Source: Oscheius onirici
Taxonomy: Eukaryota > Nematoda > Chromadorea > Rhabditida > Rhabditidae
Direction of reading: 5' to 3'
DNA length: 64,000 nucleotides
NCBI GenBank assembly: GCA_932521025.1
Contig: OW051472.1
Coordinates: 8,990,001 to 9,054,000, forward strand
Positions 10,073-21,200 of this stretch are shown here, in pieces. The position numbers and the translations under genes are program-made. The first letter of the stretch is position 1, and each line of letters opens with the position of its first letter. The notes under the pieces are model-generated. The model was not told the origin of the DNA, did not search any database, and worked only from the letters and a program-made list of their open reading frames with translations.

Positions 10073-12741
10073 ATGGTTCGACTCATCGAGGCCGTTATTG
10101 AGCCTAAGCTGTAAGTTTTTACTTGACATTTTCAATGACTTCCGTACCAGAGAGAGTCCTCGAAACCGCAGAAGTTCGAGCGCCGAGACTAGAAGTAGCG
10201 ATGATCCAAAACCGAAGAAGCCTCGTCTGGTAACATTCTCGCCAAACTGTCTGGATTTTATTCACAATTCCGTGGAAGAGAACAGACAGACGAGATATAC
10301 GAAGGTTTGTTTTTTGTTTTCTTCTCTCATTATTGGATTCAGACGGGAAAGAAGAAAAACATGGTGTTCTCATTGATAGGCAACGAGAACAGACTGATGA
10401 AGACTCTTCTCTTCGGACATGGCTTTACTCAGGTAAAATCTGATTTTGTTCCTTTTCCTATTAAAAACTACAGGGCTCTCCCGACAACCGTCTCTACAAC
10501 GTAGCCTGGACGTCCAGTTTCATTTCGGGACACAAAATGAAAGCACTCAAGCCATGGCAGAGGCTCAACATGTTTCCGCGAGTCAAACTACTTGTTTTCA
10601 AGGACGAACTCTACACGAATCTGGCTCGATCCGAGGCTCTGTTTGGCAATGTGTACAGTTTTGTAAGTCGTATGGTCTATTTTTTTATATTCGACAAGAT
10701 TCCCGAATCGTTTGTTGTGCCACGAGATGGAGTGAAACTCGAGGACGCTGTCAAGAGGAACCAGGAAAATTCAAGTAAGCCCATTCAGTGGATAGTCAAG
10801 CCGACTCACAGCTGTGAAGGAAAGGGCATCTTTTTCATTACCAAGGTAAGTTATTATCGTAAAACGTCTATTAGAAGGCCTCCCCCCCCCCTTTCGTAAG
10901 ATACGCAATTACGCATTCACGTTTTTCACAGTCAAGACGACATTTTTCAGCTTTTTGCTGTTCTGCAAAGTTGTAGAGAACGTCAGGGGCAACTTTGCAG
11001 AACGTCACAAAGTCAGAAAATGCCGTCTTGACCATAAAAAAACGGGAGTACGTAGTTGCGTATCTTACATGGGGGGGGGGCTTCTACTAGAGGCTTTACG
11101 GTAGAAGAAACTCTCACGGTATGTTCAAATCACTAACGAATTACAGACAGAAGAGCTGCCTCCTGGCAAAAAGTTTCTAGTTTCTCGCTACATCGAGAAA
11201 CCTCTGCTGGTCAATGGACACAAATTTGATCTGAGAATTTACGTAGCCGTCACATCTGTCTATCCTCTGGTTGTGTATCTCTACTCTGAAGGTCTTACCA
11301 GGTACGCTTACTGAAAATTCAATTCATTCTCTCAGATTTGCCAGCTCCGAGTATTCGGAGCACATCGACGAGACGGCCTCGTACGTCCATCTGACCAATT
11401 ATTCGCTGAACAAGAAGAGTGAAAAGTATGTGAGAAACGAGTCGCTGGCGGCAGAAGACCATGGTCACAAGTGGACTCTGGGAGCACTGTTGAGATATCT
11501 CGAGAGTCAAGGACACGACACGAAATGTAAGTTAATTCACTTCGTTGCGAGACCCATCGACCCATTTATCGTCTTCTTTGAATCACCGAAAAATCTTTTG
11601 AATGAATTTTGAATGAAAATATTTCCACCGAAAAATAACTGAATGAACAAATTTTAGTGCTGATGCTGAGGATTGAAGACCTCGTTGTGAAAACGTTCCT
11701 CTCGGTCCAGAGTACAATAGCCTCAGTCACGAGAAATACGCTGCTCCATGTTGGAACGAACTTTCATCTTTTTGGATTCGATATTCTTCTGGATGAACAG
11801 CTCAAACCGTGGCTCCTCGAAGTCAATTTGAATCCGTCGCTCGCAACGTAAGAATAGATTTCGCAAATATTTACTTTTTTTATACAGAGAAGCACCGCTG
11901 GACTTACTTCTCAAGCCGCAGATGATTTCGGATCTTTTGAATTTGATCTGTGTACCGAAAATTGACCCAACCAGTGGACAGGAAGAGAAGACAAGGTCTC
12001 CGGGCAAAAAAGTGACTTTGAAACGGAAATTTAACGGAACAACTGTGAGTTTTTGTTCTAGATTCTCTCAAAAAATTTTGTTTCAGCGATTCTTGACAGA
12101 ATCAGCAATAGGTCGACGAGTAGAGGAGCACATTCAGCGTCTCAGACTCGAAGAAGAACGAGCTGGCGGATTTGTGAGGGTATTTCCTCGAGAGAACTCT
12201 CTCCCTCTCTACAAGTAACTTTATTAATCTGCCTTAAAACAGGCCTTTTTTTAGAGGAATAATGGAAGTTTCGGGTCCGGAGAACTACGACAAGCAGATC
12301 TATGAGGCCCGGTACGGTGTGGCTCCTTTGGACGACACTGGAAAAATTGCTCAGGATTACCACGAATTTTTGATGGATTCCACCAAGGTAGGGAAAAAAT
12401 ATTCTGATTTGTGCTTTTTTTCTAGAGCACTTTAAAGTTCTCTCAATGTCCAGCCGCTGTGAGAAAGATCATCTCGCCTTGGTACAAGCAGACAGCCCCG
12501 CTGTACATTCAAAAGATTACCGAGGCTGGGACCAACTATAGAAGTTTGTTTGAAAATAAAATCAGCTCAAAAAACACTTTAGCAAGTCTCCCAGTGGTCA
12601 GGAAGACGGCCCGTTTACGCACAGAAAGTTATTCTTCGTACCTGAGAAACAGGAAAACGGAGCCTAGGTTTGTAGTGCTTTTTTTCTGACAAATCATTTG
12701 ATTTCAGTATTCTCAAGCCGAAGGAGGAGAATTTGATATAG
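10073..12741 (+). CDS. ttll-5: Tubulin polyglutamylase, TTLL5-like
   Basis: Adds glutamate side chains to tubulin tails; acts on axonemal and cytoplasmic microtubules. About 13 exons: 10073-10110, 10151-10304, 10343-10432, 10474-10662, 10699-10845, 11147-11301, 11336-11526, 11658-11847, 11888-12044, 12087-12214, 12255-12387, 12426-12667 and 12708-12741. The TTL ATP-grasp core shows [47 protein letters not shown] and [20 protein letters not shown] (metal/ATP site). After the core, [10 protein letters not shown] matches the TTLL5 extension, placing it in the TTLL4/5 group, most like TTLL5. The long C-terminal region of vertebrate TTLL5 is absent. The exact start is uncertain because the frame is open back to an acceptor at ~10009. 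One intron holds a composite repeat (10857-11103). Confidence 0.9.
10857..11103. repeat. Composite TA-element with embedded hairpin repeat
   Basis: The ends are tcgtaaaacgtctattagaag and cttctactagaggctttacggta, matching the CCGTAAAA...TCTA(T/A)TAGAAG inverted ends of the window's MITE family. Each end is followed inward by a poly-C or poly-G run and then tacgcaattacg / acgtagttgcgta. The centre (10935-11030) is hairpin family H (ttctgcaaagttgtag / caactttgcagaac). It lies inside a TTLL5 intron. Confidence 0.7.
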
Positions 12742-12808
12742 GAATCTGGTAAGCAGACATTCCGCTCTGATTTGAAACGGGTACAACTCATGCCAGTCAT
12801 ACTTTTCC

Positions 12809-12814
12809 AATAAA
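12809..12814 (+). terminator. Poly(A) signal of TTLL5-like gene
   Basis: AATAAA 68 bases after the TTLL5 stop codon. Confidence 0.55.
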
Positions 12815-13699
12815 TCTGTTGCTTTGCTATCCTCTATTATTAAAACGTTAAAGCTACCCAAAGTGTATTTCGCACTTTTCACCCCTTGACTACGTCAAAA
12901 TGCGAATCTGAGGGCAATTGTTTATCGAAATTTTGCGAGGAATCCGGCTACCACGTTCGTTTTTTAGGTGTTTTAATTGCTCCAAGTGCGAGTTAGAAAT
13001 ACGGGAAAGCGTTCAAAGGGTTTCTACTGTAAGTTTAGCTCCAAAGGGCTGATGTCACAACTGGAAAACAGGGATAGAAGATAACAGGAGCACATGGAAA
13101 TAGGGGCAGGGAGAGCAGCAGGGAAGGATATGCAGATGGAAGTTACACGAAGGGATTCAGGTCCGACGGAGGAAAAATTGGACAGACGAACGAGAACATG
13201 GCGACAGGGATATCGTAAATAGTAGAGAAGGAAAAAAAGGAAGTGCGCGAAGTGTTCTAACGACTTTGGCAGTCTCTTACAGGGACTGTATGTCTCGGCG
13301 TTTATCCCGCCCCCTTATTATACCCCCAAATTCCAATATCGTTCCCCTCCGGCCATCCCCTTTTATGGCCCTATACCTGTACTTTCCATACAGCCTCATT
13401 TCCCTTTCTCCCCTTTCAACACTTCGCCTATGTCCAATTCATAGAAATAAATATATAATAATGTCCGTGGGGGTGTGAAGGAATTCTATAATACATTCTA
13501 TATAGGAATTCTATATTTACATCGATCTCGGGACGTTCGGCATTATGGCCGGACGAGATGCCACGGTGACCAACAATTTCTTTCGAAATTTCTAACAGTC
13601 TGTTCTAAAAAGTCGCTGACTGAAAAATGCTTGGTACAACGAGTCTTTGTGAAATCCACAGCAGGCTCAGAGATACGAAAATTCAGCATTTATTATACA
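12815..13699. other. Intergenic, no gene recognised
   Basis: Convergent gap between TTLL5 and acid sphingomyelinase. Contains a purine-rich stretch (13060-13240) and a pyrimidine-rich stretch (13300-13440). No coding signal. Confidence 0.5.
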
Positions 13700-16600
13700 T
13701 CAAGTGAGTTGTGCACAGAATGACTCGTCGTAGCTCCTTCCCTTCTTCATTTCACACACGTACTTCTAAAAAAATTGCTTGATTACCTAAAATTGAGACT
13801 TACTCTCATACAAGACTTTTCCGTGTAACATTCGTTATCGTGACTGTTCCGCCAGTAGAATCTGAACCCCGATTGGAACTGAAGAGAATTTCTCTTACTT
13901 TACAAACTGTCGGAAGAGGGTCGTATTGGTCCATAGTCTATCCGACAGATCGCTGAATGACTGAGGCGACAGGTCCTTCATTCCGTAATACTCGGCATAT
14001 TTATATTCGAGGGTATAGACCGGGTCCTGGTTTTTTTGGTTAGCCGTCTCTACGTCGGTTGAGTAAGTTTCAGCCTCCTTGACCGTCTAAAGAATTACAA
14101 TAAAGAAAAGAAAAAAAATACTGACGTATGTGGCTCCATCATAACCGCCGTCGACCGTGTAAATTCTGTAGCTTGGATTGATCCAGGCATAGGTTGTGAT
14201 TGAGGGAGAAATCCAGTTGAAGTGGAACGGTCTTGTGTTGGGATTGGCCGAGTCGTACAGTACCTGCGAATTGAGATTATCAAGCATGAATCTCTGAACC
14301 TCTTCCCAAAATAATATGATATTCCGTACGCGCTTTTCTAATAGAATTTAACATACCGCTTTACAATGTCCTGAAAAAATAGATTGTAGATTTCTTCTAA
14401 TAGAAGCACCCCTGTACGCAATTACGTACGTATTTTTATCGGGTTGATAAATTTTTTTTCCCAATTTTCCGACTATTTTTCCCATACAGATTCTTATCTT
14501 AGCTACCAAGGATAAATAAAACATAAATTGAAAAATTATGTCTTCACCCCGAAAAAAATGCGTACGTAATTGCGTACAGGGGTCCTTCTATTGGAGCTTT
14601 TACGGTATTAATCTGGGCTACTACTTTACAGAACATCGCAAAGCTGAAAAATGTAATTTTTATTACAAAAAATACTGCGTATTTTGGAACGTGGGTTTTA
14701 AATAAAAGTTTACCTGAAAGTGATCGTAGTGAGTGTGACCATAGAAACTTTGAGCAATGGTGTTCTCGTATCGCTTCACAATCTCAAAGAAGTTCCAGGA
14801 CCATCCCTTCAGACAATAGTTGTCTCCAGGAGGAATGTGAGACATCAGATGAACCCGTTCTCCCTTTGATTCAGAGTCGGCCAACTGTTCAATCAGCCAT
14901 TGAAGAGTAGAGTCGGGATCTCTCTGATCAATGTACAGGTAGCTAAAAAACGACATCAATTAAAAGGACTAAAAAACTACAAATTGAAGAAGGAGCAGTA
15001 GATGGTGTTGATTGAAATCAGCTTCAATCCTGGCTTGACATAGATGGCATAAGAGGCACGATATTGGACATCTGGGAGAGCAGCCGTAGGAATCCAGTTG
15101 GACCACATGTCCTGAGACTTCAGTCTATGGGAAAACCGAACTGGGATACCTTCATGATGGAATAGAGCCATTGCGGTCCCCTGGTATCATATTCCGGCAT
15201 AGTGTGAGGAGCCATAGCGTCCTGCGGCACTCCCTCATGATTTCCGATGCTTACATAGACTGGCGTATTCGGGAAATACTTCAGTAGAGCAGCAGTAACG
15301 TTCTCAATGTTGCTCCTAGTCAAATCTTCGGTATAGTCCCAAGAGTCGTGAGCTTCAAAGTCGCCGGTAATGATGATGTAATCCAACTGAATATTTTTGT
15401 ATAAAAAAGAACTGAACCTACGTCAGTATGTGCTTTAGAAATGTGCTTGAGTGTGGCATCAAAAGTGGCGTAGGGAAGATCGCAAGCGTACGGCATACCC
15501 CATTTACCGGCTGGCACGTGAATTGGTTCTGAAAACTTGCCAGCATAAACTGATTTTGCCATTTTCGGGTGGAAAATATAATTTTCAGCTTTTCGATGTT
15601 TTGAAAAGTTGTTGCTATTTACCTGTTCTACAACTTTTCAAAACACAAGGCTGGCAATGCCTTCCAGGGCTAAAGATTCCTTGTCTTCTCCTATCACTTC
15701 TTTCTCAGATCCTCAATTCCAGCCGCCCTTCCATTCTCCCCTTGTCATTCTGCTCCAGTCACCCCTGTCCCTCCAAAGAAACTATCAAAGTCATAAGAAC
15801 ACTTCGCGCGCTTGCTTTTCCTGTCGCGACTTGTTAAAAACTAATTTGCGCACAAAGCTCCCCTCCTTATCCTCAATTAGAGCTTCAGACAAACACACAC
15901 AGAGACCTGGGAGCAATTTAAAATAGGTCAGAAAGCTGTAAAAGTGTGTCTTCAACCAGAAAAGAATGCCAAGGAGACGGGCTTCTTATATATAGCCGTT
16001 GCGTACTTTTTGGTACGCGAAATTGCGTACGAAAAATCAGTAAATTGTCCTTCCATTCGTACGCAATTTCGCGTAACGGCAAGTACGCAACATTTCCGTT
16101 TGGCAACAGCCATAGAGGTTTTGAGAAAAATTATTGACGTATTTCACAGGAGCCTTTTAGTTAGAATTGAGTTTCTTACTGCTCTTTCTCGAAGAATCAT
16201 CGTCAGGATAGTTCCTGCAACACATCGCATAGGTTCCCAGAAGATCGTCGAGTTGACAGTAAGCCTCTGATCCAATTGCATACTGTCTGTCAATGTGAAT
16301 ATCGGAAAGATGAAGAAAGCGGTAGCTGGGCTTGTTTTCCTGAGGGTCTGATTGTTTTCAGTAAAAAAAGACATACAGGAATGGTTGGCCACGGTTTAAT
16401 AGGCGGTTTCCCTCCGGGAATCGTCAAAGGCCACATGTCGTTCAGTGGATTTTCCGACCGACCGCAGTCGGGAACAAACGCTCCACATATTTCGTCCGGT
16501 GTGAAGAGTGTTCGTTCCAGCACAAAGACTACTTCGTCCTGGAAAAAAACTGCTATTCCGAGGGAAAGAGAAAGCACGTGGAGAGGACCTTATCTGCTTT

Positions 16601-17026
16601 TAGTGCTCGACGAAAAGTCGAAAGGACGTCAGAGCTGGAAGAGACTCTAGTCGGGACAAACTCACTTGGAAAGCCTTGACAATGTGGTAGCAGACGTACG
16701 GCTGCTCGAGGTTAATAAAGTCACAGACTTCGATCAAAAAGGAAGCAATCTCGTTGTCTGTCGAGTTCTGACGGATCATGGCTTGAACTCCGTCGACCAG
16801 AAGAGTACAGGTCAAACATGACATTTTTCTGTTTTCTGGCTTGAAAGCCACGTCCTTCATCATCTTCATCATCTGAAATGCTTACTTTTTTTTTAAAGGA
16901 TCGAGACTTGAACACCTTGTGCTTGCTCATTCCCTTCATAATCTGTTCGCTACTCAGTTTGTGTGGAAGAATAGACGACGCTACCAGCGAGGCACAAAGA
17001 CCCAAGAAGAGAAGAAAGGATCTCAT
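13700..17026 (-). CDS. asm: Acid sphingomyelinase (sphingomyelin phosphodiesterase)
   Basis: Secreted or lysosomal enzyme that cleaves sphingomyelin to ceramide and phosphocholine. Signal peptide MRSFLLFLGLCASLVASS is followed by a saposin-B domain with its paired cysteines (MSCLTC...CDFINLEQ...VCYHI), then the metallophosphoesterase domain with LSDIHID, ITGDFEAHD, IGNHEG and GHTHYDHF supplying the two-zinc ligands. The C-terminal Cys-containing tail ends ...SFCAQLT at 13702-13700. Exons read include 17026-16916, 16872-16666, 16538-16377, 16339-16180, 15528-15422, 15386-15150, 15111-14981, 14942-14714, 14263-14126, 14086-13904, 13878-13804 and 13765-13700. The first intron is placed at 16915-16873 because the apparent gtaagcatttcag at its end would give a 13-nt intron. 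Several repeats sit in its introns. Confidence 0.93.
14390..14607. repeat. MITE (CCGTAAAA...family), intron copy
   Basis: Left end ttcttctaatagaagcacccctgtacgcaattacgtacg; right end gcgtacgtaattgcgtacaggggtccttctattggagcttttacggta. The interior matches copies at 24144 and 31440. It sits between the GHTH exon and the next exon of the acid sphingomyelinase gene. The outermost left inverted end is degraded. Confidence 0.75.
15583..15650. repeat. Hairpin repeat (family H), intron copy
   Basis: ttttcagcttttcgatgttttgaaaagttgt followed after a ~15-base loop by acaacttttcaaaaca. Inverted arms of about 16 bases, in the 15529-16179 intron of the acid sphingomyelinase gene. Confidence 0.6.
15646..15775 (+). 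repeat. Dispersed ~130-bp repeat, copy 1
   Basis: Contains ccttccagggctaaagattc and cagatcctcaattccag. The same ~130 bases recur in opposite orientation at 36713-36842 at roughly 80% identity by eye. Family unknown. Confidence 0.65.
15990..16106. repeat. Foldback element with GTACGCGAAATTGCGTACG arms
   Basis: ccgttgcgtac...ggtacgcgaaattgcgtacg is mirrored by cgtacgcaatttcgcgtaacgg and gtacgcaac. Related to the larger element at 4190-4565. Located in an acid sphingomyelinase intron. Confidence 0.65.
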
Positions 17027-18255
17027 TCTGAAAAGGGACTGGTTAGAGGAGCTGAACAGAAGAACAATGGAAGCCAGAGGCGGGGTTGTAGGGCTCTGTG
17101 ATAAGGACTTGGACTCCGAGAAGCAAAGTTTAAGTCGAACTATAAATGGTCAAAAAGTGGGTTCTTTACCATGTTTAATCGATTCGGCATCAAATTTTAC
17201 ACCAGTTACGTCTATATCAAAATTACTGGGCTTAGGAAAAAAAATAGGAAAGAGCAGAAACGCTGTTTTCGCCTTTCCCTTTCAGTTTTATTAGATTTTT
17301 GCTATCGGAATGTACGTATCTGACGTAAAATTTGATGCCGAATCGATTAGAAAACGAAAAAAAAAAAACCAAAAACGTCGAAAGGGCGAAAATAAAAATT
17401 TTGGAATGAGATCGTGTCGGGACCCGCTGCAATCGTGACGGAACCCGTCCAATTGGTCTCGCAGCGATTTTTGAAGACCGACACACATTTTAGTTGTAAA
17501 CAATCTTCTCGAGGTCAGGAAACTTTGACAAAAAAGTTACCTGAAAACTTATACAAAAACTCATTTGAACCTCTACTAATTGACAAAAAAAATTAATGAA
17601 AAAACTCATGAAAAGTGACTGCCGAATACTAATTGGGACAAGGAAAGATTATATATTTTCATTAAAAAAATTTCAGAGAAAAATGTACCACTGTCAGTAG
17701 ATTCATCGGTGTTCTTGGCTGTATGGACTGAATAAATTCTCCCTCCCCGTCGCACATTTCGGTATTCAGTTCTCTTTACCACGAAAAAATGAGCAATTCA
17801 ATTGTGAAATGCCGTGATGTCTATCCGGCTTATTAGCCTTCAACTGCGCACTTTCCTTCACCTCCAGAGAGACGAAGTGGGTCACGACCGCCAGCCGTAT
17901 CAGCCGCCTTTTTGTTCCCACTCCAGACACATCGCGCACTTTCACCTCTTCAGAAACCGCAATTTGTTTATCATCTCCCAGTCTATATATCCTCCTCTCT
18001 CCCTCCCTGTATTAGATCCGAGCGTCTTTGAAGAAAAGTCAGTCTGGCAATTGATGGATCGCCGTGGATTGCGGTTAGAAAAGGTAGCCGCGGGGATGAC
18101 TGACCTCGATATCAGCCATCGATCCCGGGATTCTTCTCCATCGGGCCGAGAGTTACTTATTCCGGCTTGTTTGTGATGTCATCCTTCCGATCCATTTTGT
18201 TGCAATTCATCCCAACTTCGACCCTTTCTCCATTCCAATTTCACAATTTTTCAGA
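17027..18255. other. Divergent intergenic region with an inverted-repeat element
   Basis: Lies between the divergently transcribed acid sphingomyelinase and PTR genes, so it must hold both promoters. At ~17178-17205 aatcgattcggcatcaaatt... is mirrored at ~17322-17350 by ...aatttgatgccgaatcgatt: about 24 bases of matching arms around a ~120-base core, another candidate MITE. A pyrimidine-rich stretch at 17970-18010 lies nearer the PTR start. Confidence 0.5.
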
Positions 18256-21200
18256 ATGGCGAAATTAGACCTGAAGCGTCTAGGACGCGCCTTTGAGGAC
18301 AAGATGGTGGAAGGATTCCATTCCTACGGAATGCTTTTGGGAAAGTATCCGGCTTACTTTCTCTGGGGACCAATTCTGGTCACTTTGGCCTTTATGCCCG
18401 GACTGTTCTTCCTCAAAATAAACCTTGACCTCTACAGACTTTTCGTGCCTCTCGATGCACCGGTATCACAGAACTTTGTCAAATGATCAAATTGACCTTC
18501 AGGTTCGCTACGAATTCGAGAGAACCAACGATTTCAACAGAATTCCTTTGGGAGATCTCAGTGAGAAGAATCATAGGTAAGAGGATGGGCTGAGTACTAA
18601 AATGAGGGACAGTAGGTTGAGGAGAGGTCTCGACGGCAATGCCGTCTTTCCGGATGTCGAATGGGACAAGTTAAGAGCAGATCTCGAAATGTTACAAGAG
18701 GCTGAAGGAGTCAACTCCGGATCTCGATTCAAGAGAGAAATGAAGATGGAAGAGGCCAAAAGGAGCCAGAAAAAGGTTCACAAGGATGCTCTGGCTGGAG
18801 GTTAGTTCTCGTCTCCAGATCTCATTCAACTTTACAGTCAATTTAAAAACTGACATTCTTCGCTTCTACGTCGTGCACAAAAACTTTGAAAATTTGCTCC
18901 AGTCCAAGTATTTGGGTCCTCTCTACGCCGCCACAAATGAGATGATGGAACAGACGCTCGACTACGATGGCCGAACTTGGACGCTGGAAGATTTCTGTCA
19001 AAAGGAGCCTGGAGCGGTAAGAATTCCTTGCTATGATGGCTCGAGATATAGACTTGTAACAACGACCTCAACGTCTGGGTAAAGCATGCTGACGTGCTGT
19101 TCCGGGACGGAAAGATCAAGACCAATCCGAACCTGCAACTTTCTTATCCAGTCCTCTACTTGTTCAACAAACCGAAAGATATTGGAAATGTTATTTATGG
19201 TGTCGACGTTGAAGGAGAGAAGAACGAGATTCAGGGAGCCAGAGTTCTTACTCTTCATTGGAAAGTCACGTTTTTTGGCTGAAAATACAAAGTTTTCAGG
19301 CTGATTCGCTACCCAGCAACTCACGAAATGAACATGGCCTACCTGAATTTCCGCGAGCGTCTGGCCAAGTTCTGGAAGGACATCTCCGTCCGGACTGATT
19401 TCGAATTTGTTCCTCACAAGTCGGTTCTTTTAGTGATCCCAAAAACGTCCGTTTTTCAGTGACAAGGCCATGGACGACGAAATGATGAAAATTATCGAAG
19501 TGACAGTGCCTTTCGCCATTCCCGCCACAATTCTTCTCATGATGTTTGTCGTCGGAGCTAACTGGAGTAATATCTTGACCAAGTATTTGTTCACACGCTC
19601 CTTATCAATTCCAAAATGTTCAGATCTAAGCCACTGGAAATGTATCTCGGAGTCTGGTCCGTCATTATGGCTCTGATCGTAACCTTTGGATTCTTTTTCT
19701 ACATCGGCGTGCCCTTCAATCCCGTCACTTCAACCATGCCCTTTTTGGTTTTATCGGTAGGGGTGGACGACGACTTTTTGATGATAGGAGCCTGGAGAGA
19801 ATTGGATCCAAGAATATCGATACAGAAGAGAATTGCCATGGTTATGGCCGATGCCGGAGCCTCCATCACTGTGACAAGTTTCACAAACTTTTTCTGCTTC
19901 GGTCTCGGCTATTTCATGTGCTCGACTCCCGCTGTGGCCGACTTCTGTCTCGTTACGGCTACCGGAGTTCTTCTCGACTACATCTTCCAGGTTTGAAGCA
20001 AAAAAAGAAAGTGAAAATAACAATGTTTTAGATTACCTTCTTCGGAGCAATTATCGTATATTCTGGAATGTACGAAGAGACCGGCGGTTTAGCCACCTTC
20101 ATTTACAGAAGATGCTGTGTAAGTCAATAATGGTATGGCTCAACTTTTTTGGTATTTAGAACACGAAAATTGCCGCCATTGAGAACGGACCCAAAAAGTC
20201 AACAGATACTTCTTTCGACGAGGCAAAGATCGACATCCAGCATCATGAAGTCGCCAAAGAATGTAAGATTTATACCCCACCCCGTTCAAATTCAGCGCGC
20301 AAAGTGGGAAAATATGGAAGACTGAAAATTGATGATTTTTCGTAAGTTTTTAGATCAATATATTTCCAGAGAAGTTCATAAGAGTTCTGCATAAAAACAA
20401 AAAAGGTTTAACCTAAAAGGATTCGAACCTCACCCATATTTAGATTTGTTGTCTGATCACAGCTACTAGGCCACGCGGAAAGGCTGGGCGGCTGCTTCTC
20501 CCGGATATATGAAGGGCAATAATACACAGAGATAATGCACAATAGGGATACGCTCGCTTTAAAGTTTTTTTTTGTGCTTTGCTGCTTTGCGTTCATTCGC
20601 ACAATGAAAAGCCGAAAAAATCCTAAAATTTTGTGTATTTTTGGAGCGAGTTCCATAAGATCCAATACCCATCTTTCAGTACCGTTCATGCACAAATGGT
20701 TCGGCGACAAGTTTGCCGTTTTCATCATGAGAAAAGACGTTAGAATCGTCAGCTGGATTCTGTTCATTGTCTACACGTGCGTTGCCGTCTACGGCTGCTG
20801 TGTTCTCAAGGTGGACATCAGTCCCGTCAAGTACATTCGAGACGACTCTCCCATTCAAACTTTTGTCAAATTGGCCGGTCAGTTCATAAAGCTAACAACC
20901 AAACAAGAAATTTCAGACAAGTACATTTGGGCTGACAATGTGATGCCCACTTTCCACGTTATGAATCCTCCAGATCTTCGAGTTACAGCCAATCGTCACA
21001 GATTGAACGAATTGATCTCTCGCTTGGAAAAGACCGAGTATTCTATTGGAAGAGTCTCGACAAATTACTGGGTCTGGCAGTATCAGCAATATCTCAACGA
21101 CTTCCCCAATGTGAACATTGAGAAAGATTTCTATGACAAGAATCTGTTGAGGGACTTCTTCAATCAACTCGATTACAGTAAGATTACAATTTAGGATAAA

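Noticed and set aside
16873-16885. A 13-nt intron gtaagcatttcag in the sphingomyelinase gene
   Set aside because: Too short to splice. A 43-nt intron starting at 16915 gives the same downstream frame.
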